The position numbers were made by a program, and so were the translations under genes. A DNA stretch of 5,414 bases, taken from NCBI GenBank assembly GCA_947460915.1, contig CANHKJ010000214.1, positions 1 to 5,414 on the forward strand, in the 5' to 3' direction. The stretch is from Verrucomicrobiia bacterium (GTDB lineage Bacteria; Verrucomicrobiota; Verrucomicrobiia; Verrucomicrobiales; Akkermansiaceae). Within the stretch, counting starts at the first letter, position 1; each line of letters starts with the position of its first letter. Positions 1 to 5,414 of the stretch are shown here, in pieces. A model generated the notes under the pieces. The model was not told the origin of the DNA. It searched no databases and saw only the letters and a program-made list of their open reading frames with translations.

Positions 1-6
1 ACTACT

Positions 7-1143
7 ATGAAAGCAGTAATTTGTCTGATCGCATCCGCCACTGTCGCACTGGCGGATGTTTCGCCCTACGTCTCCTTGCAAGAGGAAATGAAGCAAGCCA
101 TCGCCCGTGGCAATGCATGGCTGGCCTCGCAACAGAAAGCTGAAGGTCACTGGGATGATCCCGAGCTCCCTGCGTTCTCTGCGTTGGCACTGACTGCCGC
201 CGTCCGTGACCCCAATCTCAAGCCGGGCGAGCGCCCCGCTCATGTGAAAAAAGGCTTTGATTGGCTGCTCGCAAATCAAAAAGAAGATGGCGGCATCTAC
301 AATCGCGGACTCACGGTTTACAACACCGCTACAGCCATCACTGCTCTGGTCTCTGCGGGCGATGAGGCCTATGAGCCTGCCATTGTCAAAGCGCGCAAGC
401 ACTTGATCAACAATCAGTGGGACACCGATGAAAAAGGCAAAGTTGATGGCCCGAACGATGGCGGCATCGGCTACGGTTCGAAAAACGACCGCTCGGACAT
501 GTCCAATACCTACCTCGCCATCGAGGCCTTGGCCTTGTCGAAAAAAGTCATCGAGGATGGCAAACACGGTGATCAGCCCGATCTCGATTGGGGTGCCGCC
601 GTTTCATTCTTGAGCCGTTGCCAGAACCTCGAAGAAACCAACTCCAGCGACTGGGCATCCAACGACGAAAAGAACAAAGGTGGATTTGTTTATGGTCCTA
701 ACGAAAGTAAAGCCGAGACGGAAAAACTTCCTAACGGCAAAACGCCCCTTCGCTCGTATGGCTCGATTTCTTATGCGGGTCTGCTTTCCCTCGTCTATGC
801 GGAAGTATCGGCAGACGACCAACGCGTGGTAGCGGTCAAGGAATGGCTCGGCAAAAATTACACCCTCAAAGAAAACCCAGGCATGGGTGAGCAGGGGCTC
901 TACTACTACTTCAATGTGATGTCCAAAGCCCTTGCGGCATCGGGCATGGATCAATTGCCGCTTGCCGATGGCGGCAGTGCCGACTGGCGTAAGGATCTCT
1001 GTGCCAAGCTGCTGAGTAAGCAACGCGAAAATGGCTCGTGGGTCAATGACAACGGTCGCTGGATGGAATCCAATTCCGTTCTCACAACCGCCTACACGGT
1101 GATTGCCCTAGAGCAAATCTACCAGTCGATTCCCCAGCGCTGA
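7..1143 (+). CDS. Exported prenyltransferase/squalene-oxidase repeat protein (alpha/alpha-toroid fold, non-canonical)
   Basis: The 378-residue product starts with a short signal-like segment (Lys2, then hydrophobic residues 3-16, probable cleavage after Ala-Leu-Ala16), so it is probably exported. The rest is a series of helix-pair repeats of the squalene-cyclase/prenyltransferase type. QW-like turns are visible at Q42-W49 (Q-Q-K-A-E-G-H-W), Q91-Y98 (Q-K-E-D-G-G-I-Y), D151-Y156 (D-G-G-I-G-Y), G225-F227 and Q339-W345 (Q-R-E-N-G-S-W), each followed by a Thr/Ala-rich helix such as T360-L368. Squalene-hopene cyclases are over 600 residues and carry a DxDD acid motif; this protein is about half that size and I find no DxDD, so triterpene cyclisation is unlikely. 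Related exported proteins are common in planctomycetes and verrucomicrobia and mostly lack a known function. Only 6 bases precede the ATG, so its ribosome site and any upstream extension cannot be judged. It ends 27 bp before a strong terminator, so it is the last gene of its transcript. Confidence 0.9.
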   Translation: MKAVICLIASATVALADVSPYVSLQEEMKQAIARGNAWLASQQKAEGHWDDPELPAFSALALTAAVRDPNLKPGERPAHVKKGFDWLLANQKEDGGIYNRGLTVYNTATAITALVSAGDEAYEPAIVKARKHLINNQWDTDEKGKVDGPNDGGIGYGSKNDRSDMSNTYLAIEALALSKKVIEDGKHGDQPDLDWGAAVSFLSRCQNLEETNSSDWASNDEKNKGGFVYGPNESKAETEKLPNGKTPLRSYGSISYAGLLSLVYAEVSADDQRVVAVKEWLGKNYTLKENPGMGEQGLYYYFNVMSKALAASGMDQLPLADGGSADWRKDLCAKLLSKQRENGSWVNDNGRWMESNSVLTTAYTVIALEQIYQSIPQR

Positions 1144-1170
1144 CGTGGCTCTCTGATTTGAGCTTCAATC

Positions 1171-1208
1171 AAAAAAGCTTCGCCTGGATTACCAAGCGAA
1201 GCTTTTTT
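1171..1208 (+). terminator. Strong bidirectional intrinsic terminator after the prenyltransferase-repeat gene
   Basis: The left arm AAAAAAGCTTCGC (1171-1183) pairs perfectly with GCGAAGCTTTTTT (1196-1208), giving 13 bp. Inside the 12-nt loop a further 3 bp (TGG/CCA around ATTA) can form after one C-A mismatch. The six A on one side and six T on the other make it work on both strands. It lies 27 bp after the stop codon at 1143 and insulates that gene from the spacer. Confidence 0.93.
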
Positions 1209-1640
1209 CGTATGGGTTAGGCCAGTGGCCGGTATAACCTTATTTCTCGGCAGCTCCATGGTGTTTTTGGTCGTCCCGCGCTCGTGCCACAATCACAGTT
1301 TTTTACAAAGATTGACATGCTTCAGCGCAGTCCTGTTATGAAGCGACTCCATTTTCGGATTTTTTTGAGGTCATTTGCATTATTGTTAATTTATATTAAG
1401 GATTGAGTCAGGTGAGTTCATATTTTTTCTTCGATGAAATCTGTTCGTTATCATGGCTTTTGGTTAGGTGTGAATTCTTCTGTAAAAAATTCACGCAAAA
1501 TCTATTGACGGAAATACGATTTCTGTTAGCCATCAGATGTCAGCAGTGACATCCCCCTCATGCCCCTCCCCAGCCCGTCATCTTTTATTCCTGCCGCATC
1601 GTCATCTCTGACGATCTCAAAACTTTCTGTTCCTCATTTT
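1209..1640. other. Non-coding spacer, AT-rich in its middle, no convincing protein gene
   Basis: No open frame longer than about 30 codons with a plausible start was found on the + strand, and I recognise no protein here. Bases 1381-1440 are about 25% G+C, far below the flanking genes. A weak hairpin lies at 1215-1239 (GGTTA/TAACC outside, GGCC/GGCC inside, with a 4-nt bulge). A consensus -35 box lies at 1312-1317. From 1468 onward small inverted repeats follow one another up to the terminator at 1641; they are described under the ncRNA candidate. Bases 1554-1577 are C-rich. The octamer CGTCATCT occurs twice (1576-1583 and 1600-1607). Confidence 0.7.
1312..1339 (+). promoter_or_regulatory. 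Candidate sigma70-type promoter in the spacer
   Basis: TTGACA (1312-1317) matches the -35 consensus exactly. After 16 nt it is followed by TGTTAT (1334-1339), which matches the TATAAT box at 4 of 6 positions. Transcription would start near 1346 and run rightward through the stem-loop region to the terminator at 1641-1679, giving an RNA of about 330 nt, or on into the downstream genes if that terminator is bypassed. It is the best promoter-like pair I see in the spacer, but the -10 box is mediocre and AT-rich DNA produces such matches by chance. Confidence 0.35.
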
Positions 1641-1679
1641 ACCCGTTAGTCCCACGTTGGACTAACGGGTTTTTGTTTT
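1468..1679 (+). ncRNA. Candidate structured RNA or 5' leader: row of stem-loops ending in an intrinsic terminator
   Basis: Five hairpins follow in order. The first is 1468-1496: GTGTGAATT with AATTCACGC, 9 bp including one T-G pair, 11-nt loop. The second is 1508-1526: ACGGAAAT with ATTTCTGT, 8 bp including one G-T pair, 3-nt loop. The third is 1536-1553: GATGTCA/GCAG/TGACATC, 7 perfect bp. The fourth is 1598-1615: ATCGTCA/TCTC/TGACGAT, 7 perfect bp. The last is the 12-bp terminator at 1641-1670. Most of the sequence between hairpins three and four is C-rich and unpaired. The density of clean hairpins and the final terminator suggest a small RNA or a regulatory leader of the following gene. 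I do not recognise a known riboswitch or RNA family. The 5' end is unknown, and the start at 1468 is only the first hairpin. Some of the short palindromes could instead be protein-binding sites. Confidence 0.4.
1641..1679 (+). terminator. Strong intrinsic terminator just upstream of the membrane-anchored protein gene
   Basis: ACCCGTTAGTCC (1641-1652) pairs perfectly with GGACTAACGGGT (1659-1670) around the loop CACGTT. TTTTGTTTT follows at 1671-1679. The left flank has no A-run, so it terminates + strand transcripts only. The next start codon is at 1697, too close for an ordinary promoter with a full -35/-10 pair and a leader to fit in between. The terminator either ends an independent RNA from the spacer or controls read-through into the genes at 1697 and 2419. 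Confidence 0.88.
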
Positions 1680-1696
1680 CACACTTCTAATACTCC

Positions 1697-2392
1697 ATGA
1701 AACTCTCTACAAAATCCTCTTGGCGCATTTTAATCATCGTCTCGATACCTATGCTAGTCGCAGTTTTGTTGTTTTTACAAAATCCAGCGCGCAAAGATCA
1801 AGCTCACTTAGAGCCTAGTAACGCAGAAAAGAAAGTCACCAATGAACTTTCTTCCTCATCTGCTTCAGATGCAAGGCGAGCCGCTTTGAATAAAACTGTG
1901 ATCTCCGAAGCTATTGACGCTCCTGCGTCTGCATTGGCGAGCAATATTGATCGGACGCAAGCGCCGGCACACTGGCACATTGGCGAGACTGTTGCTGAAG
2001 CTCCCATTGTCCCTTCGGGATTTAAGCTGTCTCCTGCGTTTGCGCAAACAACAATCCAAGGCAAAGACATTGATCTTGCCTCCCGTAATGGCAAGTTCGA
2101 GAGGTTAGCATTGCAGCCCGAGCAAGAAATCACGGTAACAGTCGCTTGGCCTACGGAGCACAAAATTCAGCAAGTTGCAGTCCAGGGCGTTCATGGCGGT
2201 ATGGTTAACGGTGAAATTGGTCAGGTCTTGAAAGTTGGCAAGAATGGCACTTTTACGTTTCGTTTTAAAACATCTAGGAGCGTGGGGCATGACGAAGTGG
2301 TTTGCTCTGCCGCGAACGTGACATTTTCTTTGCCGATTTGGGTTAACTCGAACCTCACTTCTTCGCCTGCCACCATCAACAGCATTCAATAA
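1697..2392 (+). CDS. Membrane-anchored hypothetical protein with C-terminal beta-rich domain, partner of the RHS gene
   Basis: I do not recognise a named family for this 231-residue protein. Residues 1-10 are basic and residues 11-28 form a single hydrophobic segment running from Ile11 to Gln28, ending before a basic Ala-Arg-Lys stretch. This reads as an uncleaved signal anchor with the rest outside the cytoplasmic membrane. Residues about 30-105 are polar, rich in Ser and Ala, and probably flexible. Residues about 108-217 alternate hydrophobic and polar residues in short strands (for example I145-V149, Q159-V163, T185-F190, V208-W215), with a conserved-looking turn V-H-G-G-M-V-N-G at 165-172, suggesting an immunoglobulin-like beta-sandwich. 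There is one cysteine (Cys203). The start is the first in-frame ATG giving a proper anchor; no Shine-Dalgarno sequence precedes it (pyrimidine-rich CTAATACTCC). The RHS gene begins 26 bp after the stop, so co-transcription is likely. A role in exporting, anchoring or capping the RHS protein is only a guess from position. Confidence 0.82.
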   Translation: MKLSTKSSWRILIIVSIPMLVAVLLFLQNPARKDQAHLEPSNAEKKVTNELSSSSASDARRAALNKTVISEAIDAPASALASNIDRTQAPAHWHIGETVAEAPIVPSGFKLSPAFAQTTIQGKDIDLASRNGKFERLALQPEQEITVTVAWPTEHKIQQVAVQGVHGGMVNGEIGQVLKVGKNGTFTFRFKTSRSVGHDEVVCSAANVTFSLPIWVNSNLTSSPATINSIQ

Positions 2393-2418
2393 CAATCCAA
2401 AATCATACTTCCCTCATT

Positions 2419-5414
2419 ATGAATTATCTCTCTAAAACCTTTTTATCCGCTGTCACACTCACGTTACTAGGGACAAAGTCGTTGCTCGCACAGACCTCAG
2501 TTTTGAATCCGGGGCCGACTCCTCCTAGTTACACACCATCGACGGACTATGATTCGTCAACTCCGCCGTATTGCTCAAATTTTTGGCCGACAGACCCGTA
2601 TGATTGTCCCTGCGAAGAGTGTCCTTGGTTGTATGCTCCTAGAGGAGGGGAATTGTTTGATTTGGGCGGCGATGTTCCATTACCACCTATGCCGAATGGA
2701 GGCTTTGGACCAGAACCACTCACGAAATTTCCTTCGCCAGGCAATCAATCCAGAGGAGGAGCTACAAATACCGCATCAAATAACGTTCCGATCAATGCTC
2801 AAAATGGGAATTACAATCACGGCACCCGCGATCTGGAATACAAAGCGAGTGTCGGTTTCTTGGGTTTATCATTTGGTCGGATGGCTGCTTCGCGTTATAC
2901 AACATCGGTGAGATCTGATATGGGTGGCGGTGGTTCTTGGCGTCACAATTGGCAATTTTCGGCTCATCGTAACTTCACGAGCGACGGGCGTGAGCAACTC
3001 GAAGTTCATTTTCCCGATGGCGCATGGGGAAATTACGTCAAGCCAGAATCGAATCCCAGTGCTCCTTACATGTATGAATTGGGAGCACATCGCAGTGATC
3101 GGGTGGAAATCGATCCAAATGATTCAAAAAAATACCGACTCTTCTTGGAAGATGGTACATCTCTCGTGATTCAACGCTACGGCAGTTATGAGGCGAATAC
3201 CGAGTTTCTGTTAGTGACGCAGGTGCTCCATCGGCACGGCTTAGGGTACACTCTCAGCTACAATGCGCAGCAACAATTGGTCCGCGTCACGGACCCCGCA
3301 GGTCGGCTTTTGCAGATGTCCTATACGAATGTGGGTGTTAATGATGGTGACATTGCTCAAGCATCCTTCTCGATCACAGATAGCCAGTTGCAGGCATTGG
3401 CGAATTATTCTGGCTGGTCGTACCCACCGCAAAGCGTTGCCGTTGCTGGAGATTTCAATGGTTGGGACTTTAATGCACATCCCATGGTCTATGACGAGGA
3501 TACACAATCGTGGAAGCTCGATATTCCATTACAGGCTGGTTCCTATGGTTACACCTTTAGCATTAATGGCGACACATGGATTGGTGTGCTCGATGGTTCA
3601 GGCCCTGCTAGCTCTACCAACATTACTGTCACCGCGCCAGATCCTGTGCTTTCCGATTATGCCCGTGAAGTGACTTTCGAGTATAAGGGCAGCGCTAGTT
3701 CTTGTGTGCTCATGAGTAGTTTTAACAATTGGCAAGGTCAGGCGATGACATGGAATGCCGCTGCGCAAGCATGGCGGATCAATGTTACTTTGAACCCCGG
3801 TGAATATTATTACAAGTTCTACGTCAATGGCAGCACGTGGATGACTGACTCCGCCAATCCCTTTACGCAAACAGATCCGCAAAATAATACCAATTCCGTA
3901 TTAAGCGTGGGCAATGTCGTGAAAAAACTCACCAAGGTGCAAGCATTCTACTCGGGCAACGCAACGGCACAGGAAACAGTGAATTATCAATACGAAGTAT
4001 TCAATGCGGGGCCAGTGTATTTTGCAACGCTTACTGGAGTCACCTATCCGAACCGCCCCGATGCGACGGCATCCTTTACCTACGCGCAGCCGCAATTTTG
4101 GGCTGGACGTCCGCGACTGAGCACTCTGCATGATCCTCGGCACCATGATAAGAAGCATGACCGGATTGGTTTTGAATACCATGATACGTTCAACACTGAT
4201 GCTCCTTTAGAGGGCTTCGTCAAAAATGTCTATCACTTGGATACAGGTGAAATTTTTGCGGAAATAGATCATGCCGAATCTGCGAGCGGACTCGTAGAGG
4301 AAATGAAAATCACCTACTCGAACGGCAAGGAAGAACATGTGAAGCTCAATGGATCAATGCTCCCTTCTCACCGCAAATCGAATATCGCAGGAGCCCCCGT
4401 CGAACAGACTGTTCGTTTCAATGGTGGTGCAGGCATGATACAGAAGACGATTGACGCCACGGGGCGTGTCACAGAATATACGAGAACCAACGAGTTTGGT
4501 CGCCCAGAAACCATTTTGTACCCGAATGGAAAAATCGTAACTTACACATATACGAACCCTCTGAAGCCATTTTTTGTTTCATCACGGAGAGTCACCTATG
4601 ATAAGGAGGGCACGTTAGTAGATCTTGAAACAGTTTACATCCGCAATGTTCAGAACCGCGTGACTAGGATTAATCATCCAGACTTGACTTATGAAACATT
4701 CGCTTACAACGCACGAGGCCAAGTTACGAGCCATCGACAACGTGATGGGGTGATGGTGGTTTATGGTTATACCAGTCAAGGTATGCTCTCTACTTATACG
4801 AAAGGTGGACAGAATCAACACATCATATCGATTACTGCACAGAGCGGAAAGATTGCATCTGTGACCTTACCTGGCGTCAGTGGTCAGCAGTTGCGAATCG
4901 TTCCTGAATATGATTTTGCCCATCGCATTACACGTCTCAATTATTATAGCACAGCTGCTCCTAACACCTTGATCGCATACACTCTCCAGAATTATAACGC
5001 GCGTGGCATTTTGACGTCACGTAGAGATTCACGTGCTAAAGTATGGAACTATTATCCTGATTTCTATGGCCGGACGATTCAGATGACAGACCCTTCGGGG
5101 CGTGTTACCAATTACATTTATAATGATGGTGGTGGCTCGAATGGCTGCGGCTGTGGCAGTGGCTTCGGAGGTCCAGCAGCAGTTGTGACACCCGATGGCA
5201 ATACCATTTCTTATCATTATGACTTGGCGGGGCGAGTTTTGCATACAAAAAATGGGCCGAATACCGCTGATGAAATTGTAACGAGCTCGGAGTATGATGT
5301 GCTTGGCCGCGTGGAAAAGCGTACTGATCCTACGGGCTTGGAAACAACTTATGTCTATCACCCCTTCAGCGGCTTGCTTTGGACTGAGCACCTTGGCGGA
5401 AATCTCAATTACAC
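2419..5414 (+). CDS. Secreted RHS/YD-repeat protein with tandem CBM48-like domains (3' end outside window)
   Basis: The frame stays open for 998 complete codons from ATG 2419 to the window end, and no stop is reached. Residues 1-24 form a signal peptide (Lys6, hydrophobic core, cleavage after Leu-Leu-Ala24). Residues 30-115 are Pro/Gly-rich with four cysteines (C52, C63, C65, C68). Residues about 127-305 form the N-terminal RHS region: G-S-W-R-H-N-W at 172-178 and a D-P-A-G-R-L unit at 292-297. Two CBM48/AMPK-beta-like domains occupy about 337-408 and 417-498. Residues 499-674 hold further beta strands, and YD repeats run from 675 on, with G-x-C-G-C-G at 908-913. RHS proteins build a hollow beta shell that encloses a C-terminal toxin or is displayed as an adhesin; the C-terminus needed to decide is missing. 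No Shine-Dalgarno sequence precedes the ATG (CTTCCCTCATT). It is probably co-transcribed with the gene 26 bp upstream. Confidence 0.92.
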   Translation, partial: MNYLSKTFLSAVTLTLLGTKSLLAQTSVLNPGPTPPSYTPSTDYDSSTPPYCSNFWPTDPYDCPCEECPWLYAPRGGELFDLGGDVPLPPMPNGGFGPEPLTKFPSPGNQSRGGATNTASNNVPINAQNGNYNHGTRDLEYKASVGFLGLSFGRMAASRYTTSVRSDMGGGGSWRHNWQFSAHRNFTSDGREQLEVHFPDGAWGNYVKPESNPSAPYMYELGAHRSDRVEIDPNDSKKYRLFLEDGTSLVIQRYGSYEANTEFLLVTQVLHRHGLGYTLSYNAQQQLVRVTDPAGRLLQMSYTNVGVNDGDIAQASFSITDSQLQALANYSGWSYPPQSVAVAGDFNGWDFNAHPMVYDEDTQSWKLDIPLQAGSYGYTFSINGDTWIGVLDGSGPASSTNITVTAPDPVLSDYAREVTFEYKGSASSCVLMSSFNNWQGQAMTWNAAAQAWRINVTLNPGEYYYKFYVNGSTWMTDSANPFTQTDPQNNTNSVLSVGNVVKKLTKVQAFYSGNATAQETVNYQYEVFNAGPVYFATLTGVTYPNRPDATASFTYAQPQFWAGRPRLSTLHDPRHHDKKHDRIGFEYHDTFNTDAPLEGFVKNVYHLDTGEIFAEIDHAESASGLVEEMKITYSNGKEEHVKLNGSMLPSHRKSNIAGAPVEQTVRFNGGAGMIQKTIDATGRVTEYTRTNEFGRPETILYPNGKIVTYTYTNPLKPFFVSSRRVTYDKEGTLVDLETVYIRNVQNRVTRINHPDLTYETFAYNARGQVTSHRQRDGVMVVYGYTSQGMLSTYTKGGQNQHIISITAQSGKIASVTLPGVSGQQLRIVPEYDFAHRITRLNYYSTAAPNTLIAYTLQNYNARGILTSRRDSRAKVWNYYPDFYGRTIQMTDPSGRVTNYIYNDGGGSNGCGCGSGFGGPAAVVTPDGNTISYHYDLAGRVLHTKNGPNTADEIVTSSEYDVLGRVEKRTDPTGLETTYVYHPFSGLLWTEHLGGNLNY
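3427..3642 (+). other. First CBM48/AMPK-beta-like glycogen-binding domain within the RHS protein
   Basis: This covers residues 337-408. The sequence V-A-V-A-G-D-F-N-G-W (340-349) matches the opening strand and turn of the AMPK-beta glycogen-binding module. It is followed by a W-K-L-D-I strand, G374-S-Y-G-Y-T-F (375-380), N-G-D-T-W (383-387) and a closing Asn401. Compared with the mammalian beta-subunit site (two Trp, one Lys, one Asn), Trp349, Trp387 and Asn401 are kept. The Lys position is Thr379, so binding may be weaker or altered. Confidence 0.8.
3667..3912 (+). other. Second CBM48/AMPK-beta-like glycogen-binding domain within the RHS protein
   Basis: This covers residues 417-498. The motif S-S-F-N-N-W (433-438), the strand W-R-I-N-V-T-L, then P-G-E-Y-Y-Y-K-F-Y-V-N-G (460-471) and W474 follow the AMPK-beta pattern F-N-N-W ... 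Y-K-F-x-V-D-G-x-W very closely. All four classical alpha-glucan contact positions appear to be kept: Trp438, Lys466, Trp474 and Asn492. A D-x-x-x-P segment (477-481) follows as in the family. This copy is the better candidate for real binding to glycogen or starch-like chains. Confidence 0.85.
4441..5414 (+). repeat. YD (RHS) repeat region of the secreted protein, continuing past the window
   Basis: Diverged repeats of the type Y-D-x-x-G-R-x are seen at D679-A-T-G-R683, N691-E-F-G-R695, Y763-N-A-R-G767, Y831-D-F-A-H-R836, D881-F-Y-G-R885, D891-P-S-G-R895, Y934-D-L-A-G-R939 and Y959-D-V-L-G-R964, with D970-P-T-G973 near the edge. Spacing is irregular in the first half and becomes more regular (about 20-25 residues) toward the end. 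A Gly/Cys turn (C910, C912) sits between two repeats. The repeats are diverged at the DNA level, so no recent duplication is evident. Confidence 0.88.

Noticed and set aside
7..60. Lipoprotein signal in the first gene because of Cys6
   Set aside because: The residues before Cys6 do not form a lipobox, and the Cys is too close to the N-terminus for signal peptidase II.
604..1023. 139-codon open frame on the - strand
   Set aside because: It lies wholly inside the clear prenyltransferase-repeat gene and its translation shows no domain; it is an antisense shadow.
7..1143. Annotation as squalene-hopene cyclase
   Set aside because: The protein is about half the usual length, is exported, and has no DxDD motif.
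1215..1239. GTTAGGC next to a GGCC palindrome, considered as an attC core or operator
   Set aside because: No matching partner core is found at the expected distance, and the hairpin has a bulge. It is only a weak structure.
1338..1406. 22-codon frame encoding a basic, hydrophobic peptide
   Set aside because: It has no Shine-Dalgarno sequence, its ATG overlaps the candidate -10 box, and its hydrophobic content is expected from such AT-rich DNA.
1434..1508. 24-codon frame starting Met-Lys-Ser-Val
   Set aside because: It is very short, has no ribosome site and no recognisable content, and overlaps two hairpins.
1505..1533. Second promoter with TTGACG as -35 box
   Set aside because: No acceptable -10 box lies 16-18 nt downstream, and the bases are better explained by the hairpin at 1508-1526.
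1641..1670. Inverted repeat with GTTAG/CTAAC arms, considered as an integron attC site
   Set aside because: The arms do not fit GTTRRRY/RYYYAAC, they are in the wrong order, and the T-tract directly after the stem fits a terminator better. No integrase or cassette array is visible.
3263..3673. 136-codon open frame in another + frame
   Set aside because: It overlaps the RHS gene, where the main frame encodes recognisable RHS and CBM48 motifs without interruption.
5029..5391. 120-codon open frame on the - strand
   Set aside because: It is antisense to clear YD repeats and has no recognisable domain.

Overview
The window looks like bacterial chromosomal DNA, most plausibly from the Verrucomicrobiota or a related PVC-group bacterium. 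The grounds are indirect: an exported prenyltransferase-repeat (alpha/alpha-toroid) protein, a large secreted RHS/YD-repeat protein with a Gly-Cys-Gly-Cys insert in the repeats, and no Shine-Dalgarno sequence before either start codon that can be inspected. No rRNA, tRNA, CRISPR array, transposase or integrase is visible, so the phylum is an inference.

Three genes lie on the + strand. Bases 7-1143 encode a 378-residue exported protein built of squalene-cyclase-like (QW-type) repeats but lacking the cyclase catalytic motif. A very strong bidirectional terminator follows at 1171-1208. Bases 1209-1696 hold no convincing protein gene and are partly very AT-rich. Their second half carries a row of small perfect or near-perfect stem-loops ending in a second strong intrinsic terminator (1641-1679), which stops only 17 nt before the next start codon. 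This is the oddest part of the window: either a small structured RNA ends there, or the terminator is a conditional gate on the genes behind it.

Bases 1697-2392 encode a 231-residue protein with one N-terminal membrane anchor and a C-terminal beta-rich domain of unknown function. After 26 bp comes a large open frame, 2419 to the window end (998 complete codons, no stop reached). It encodes a secreted RHS/YD-repeat protein. Between its N-terminal RHS region and the YD repeats sit two tandem domains resembling the AMPK-beta/CBM48 glycogen-binding module. The second keeps all the classical sugar-contact residues, and the first keeps most of them.

The two downstream genes are probably one transcription unit: a membrane-anchored small partner plus a secreted RHS shell protein. 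The carbohydrate-binding insert suggests that the RHS protein attaches to alpha-glucan (glycogen/starch-like) material or a glycan surface. The C-terminal end of the RHS protein, where a toxin or adhesive tip would be, lies beyond the window. The first gene is more GC-rich in sampled stretches (about 57-58%) than much of the RHS unit (often about 47-48%). The spacer drops to about 25% in one 60-base stretch, which fits the RHS unit being a separately acquired module.
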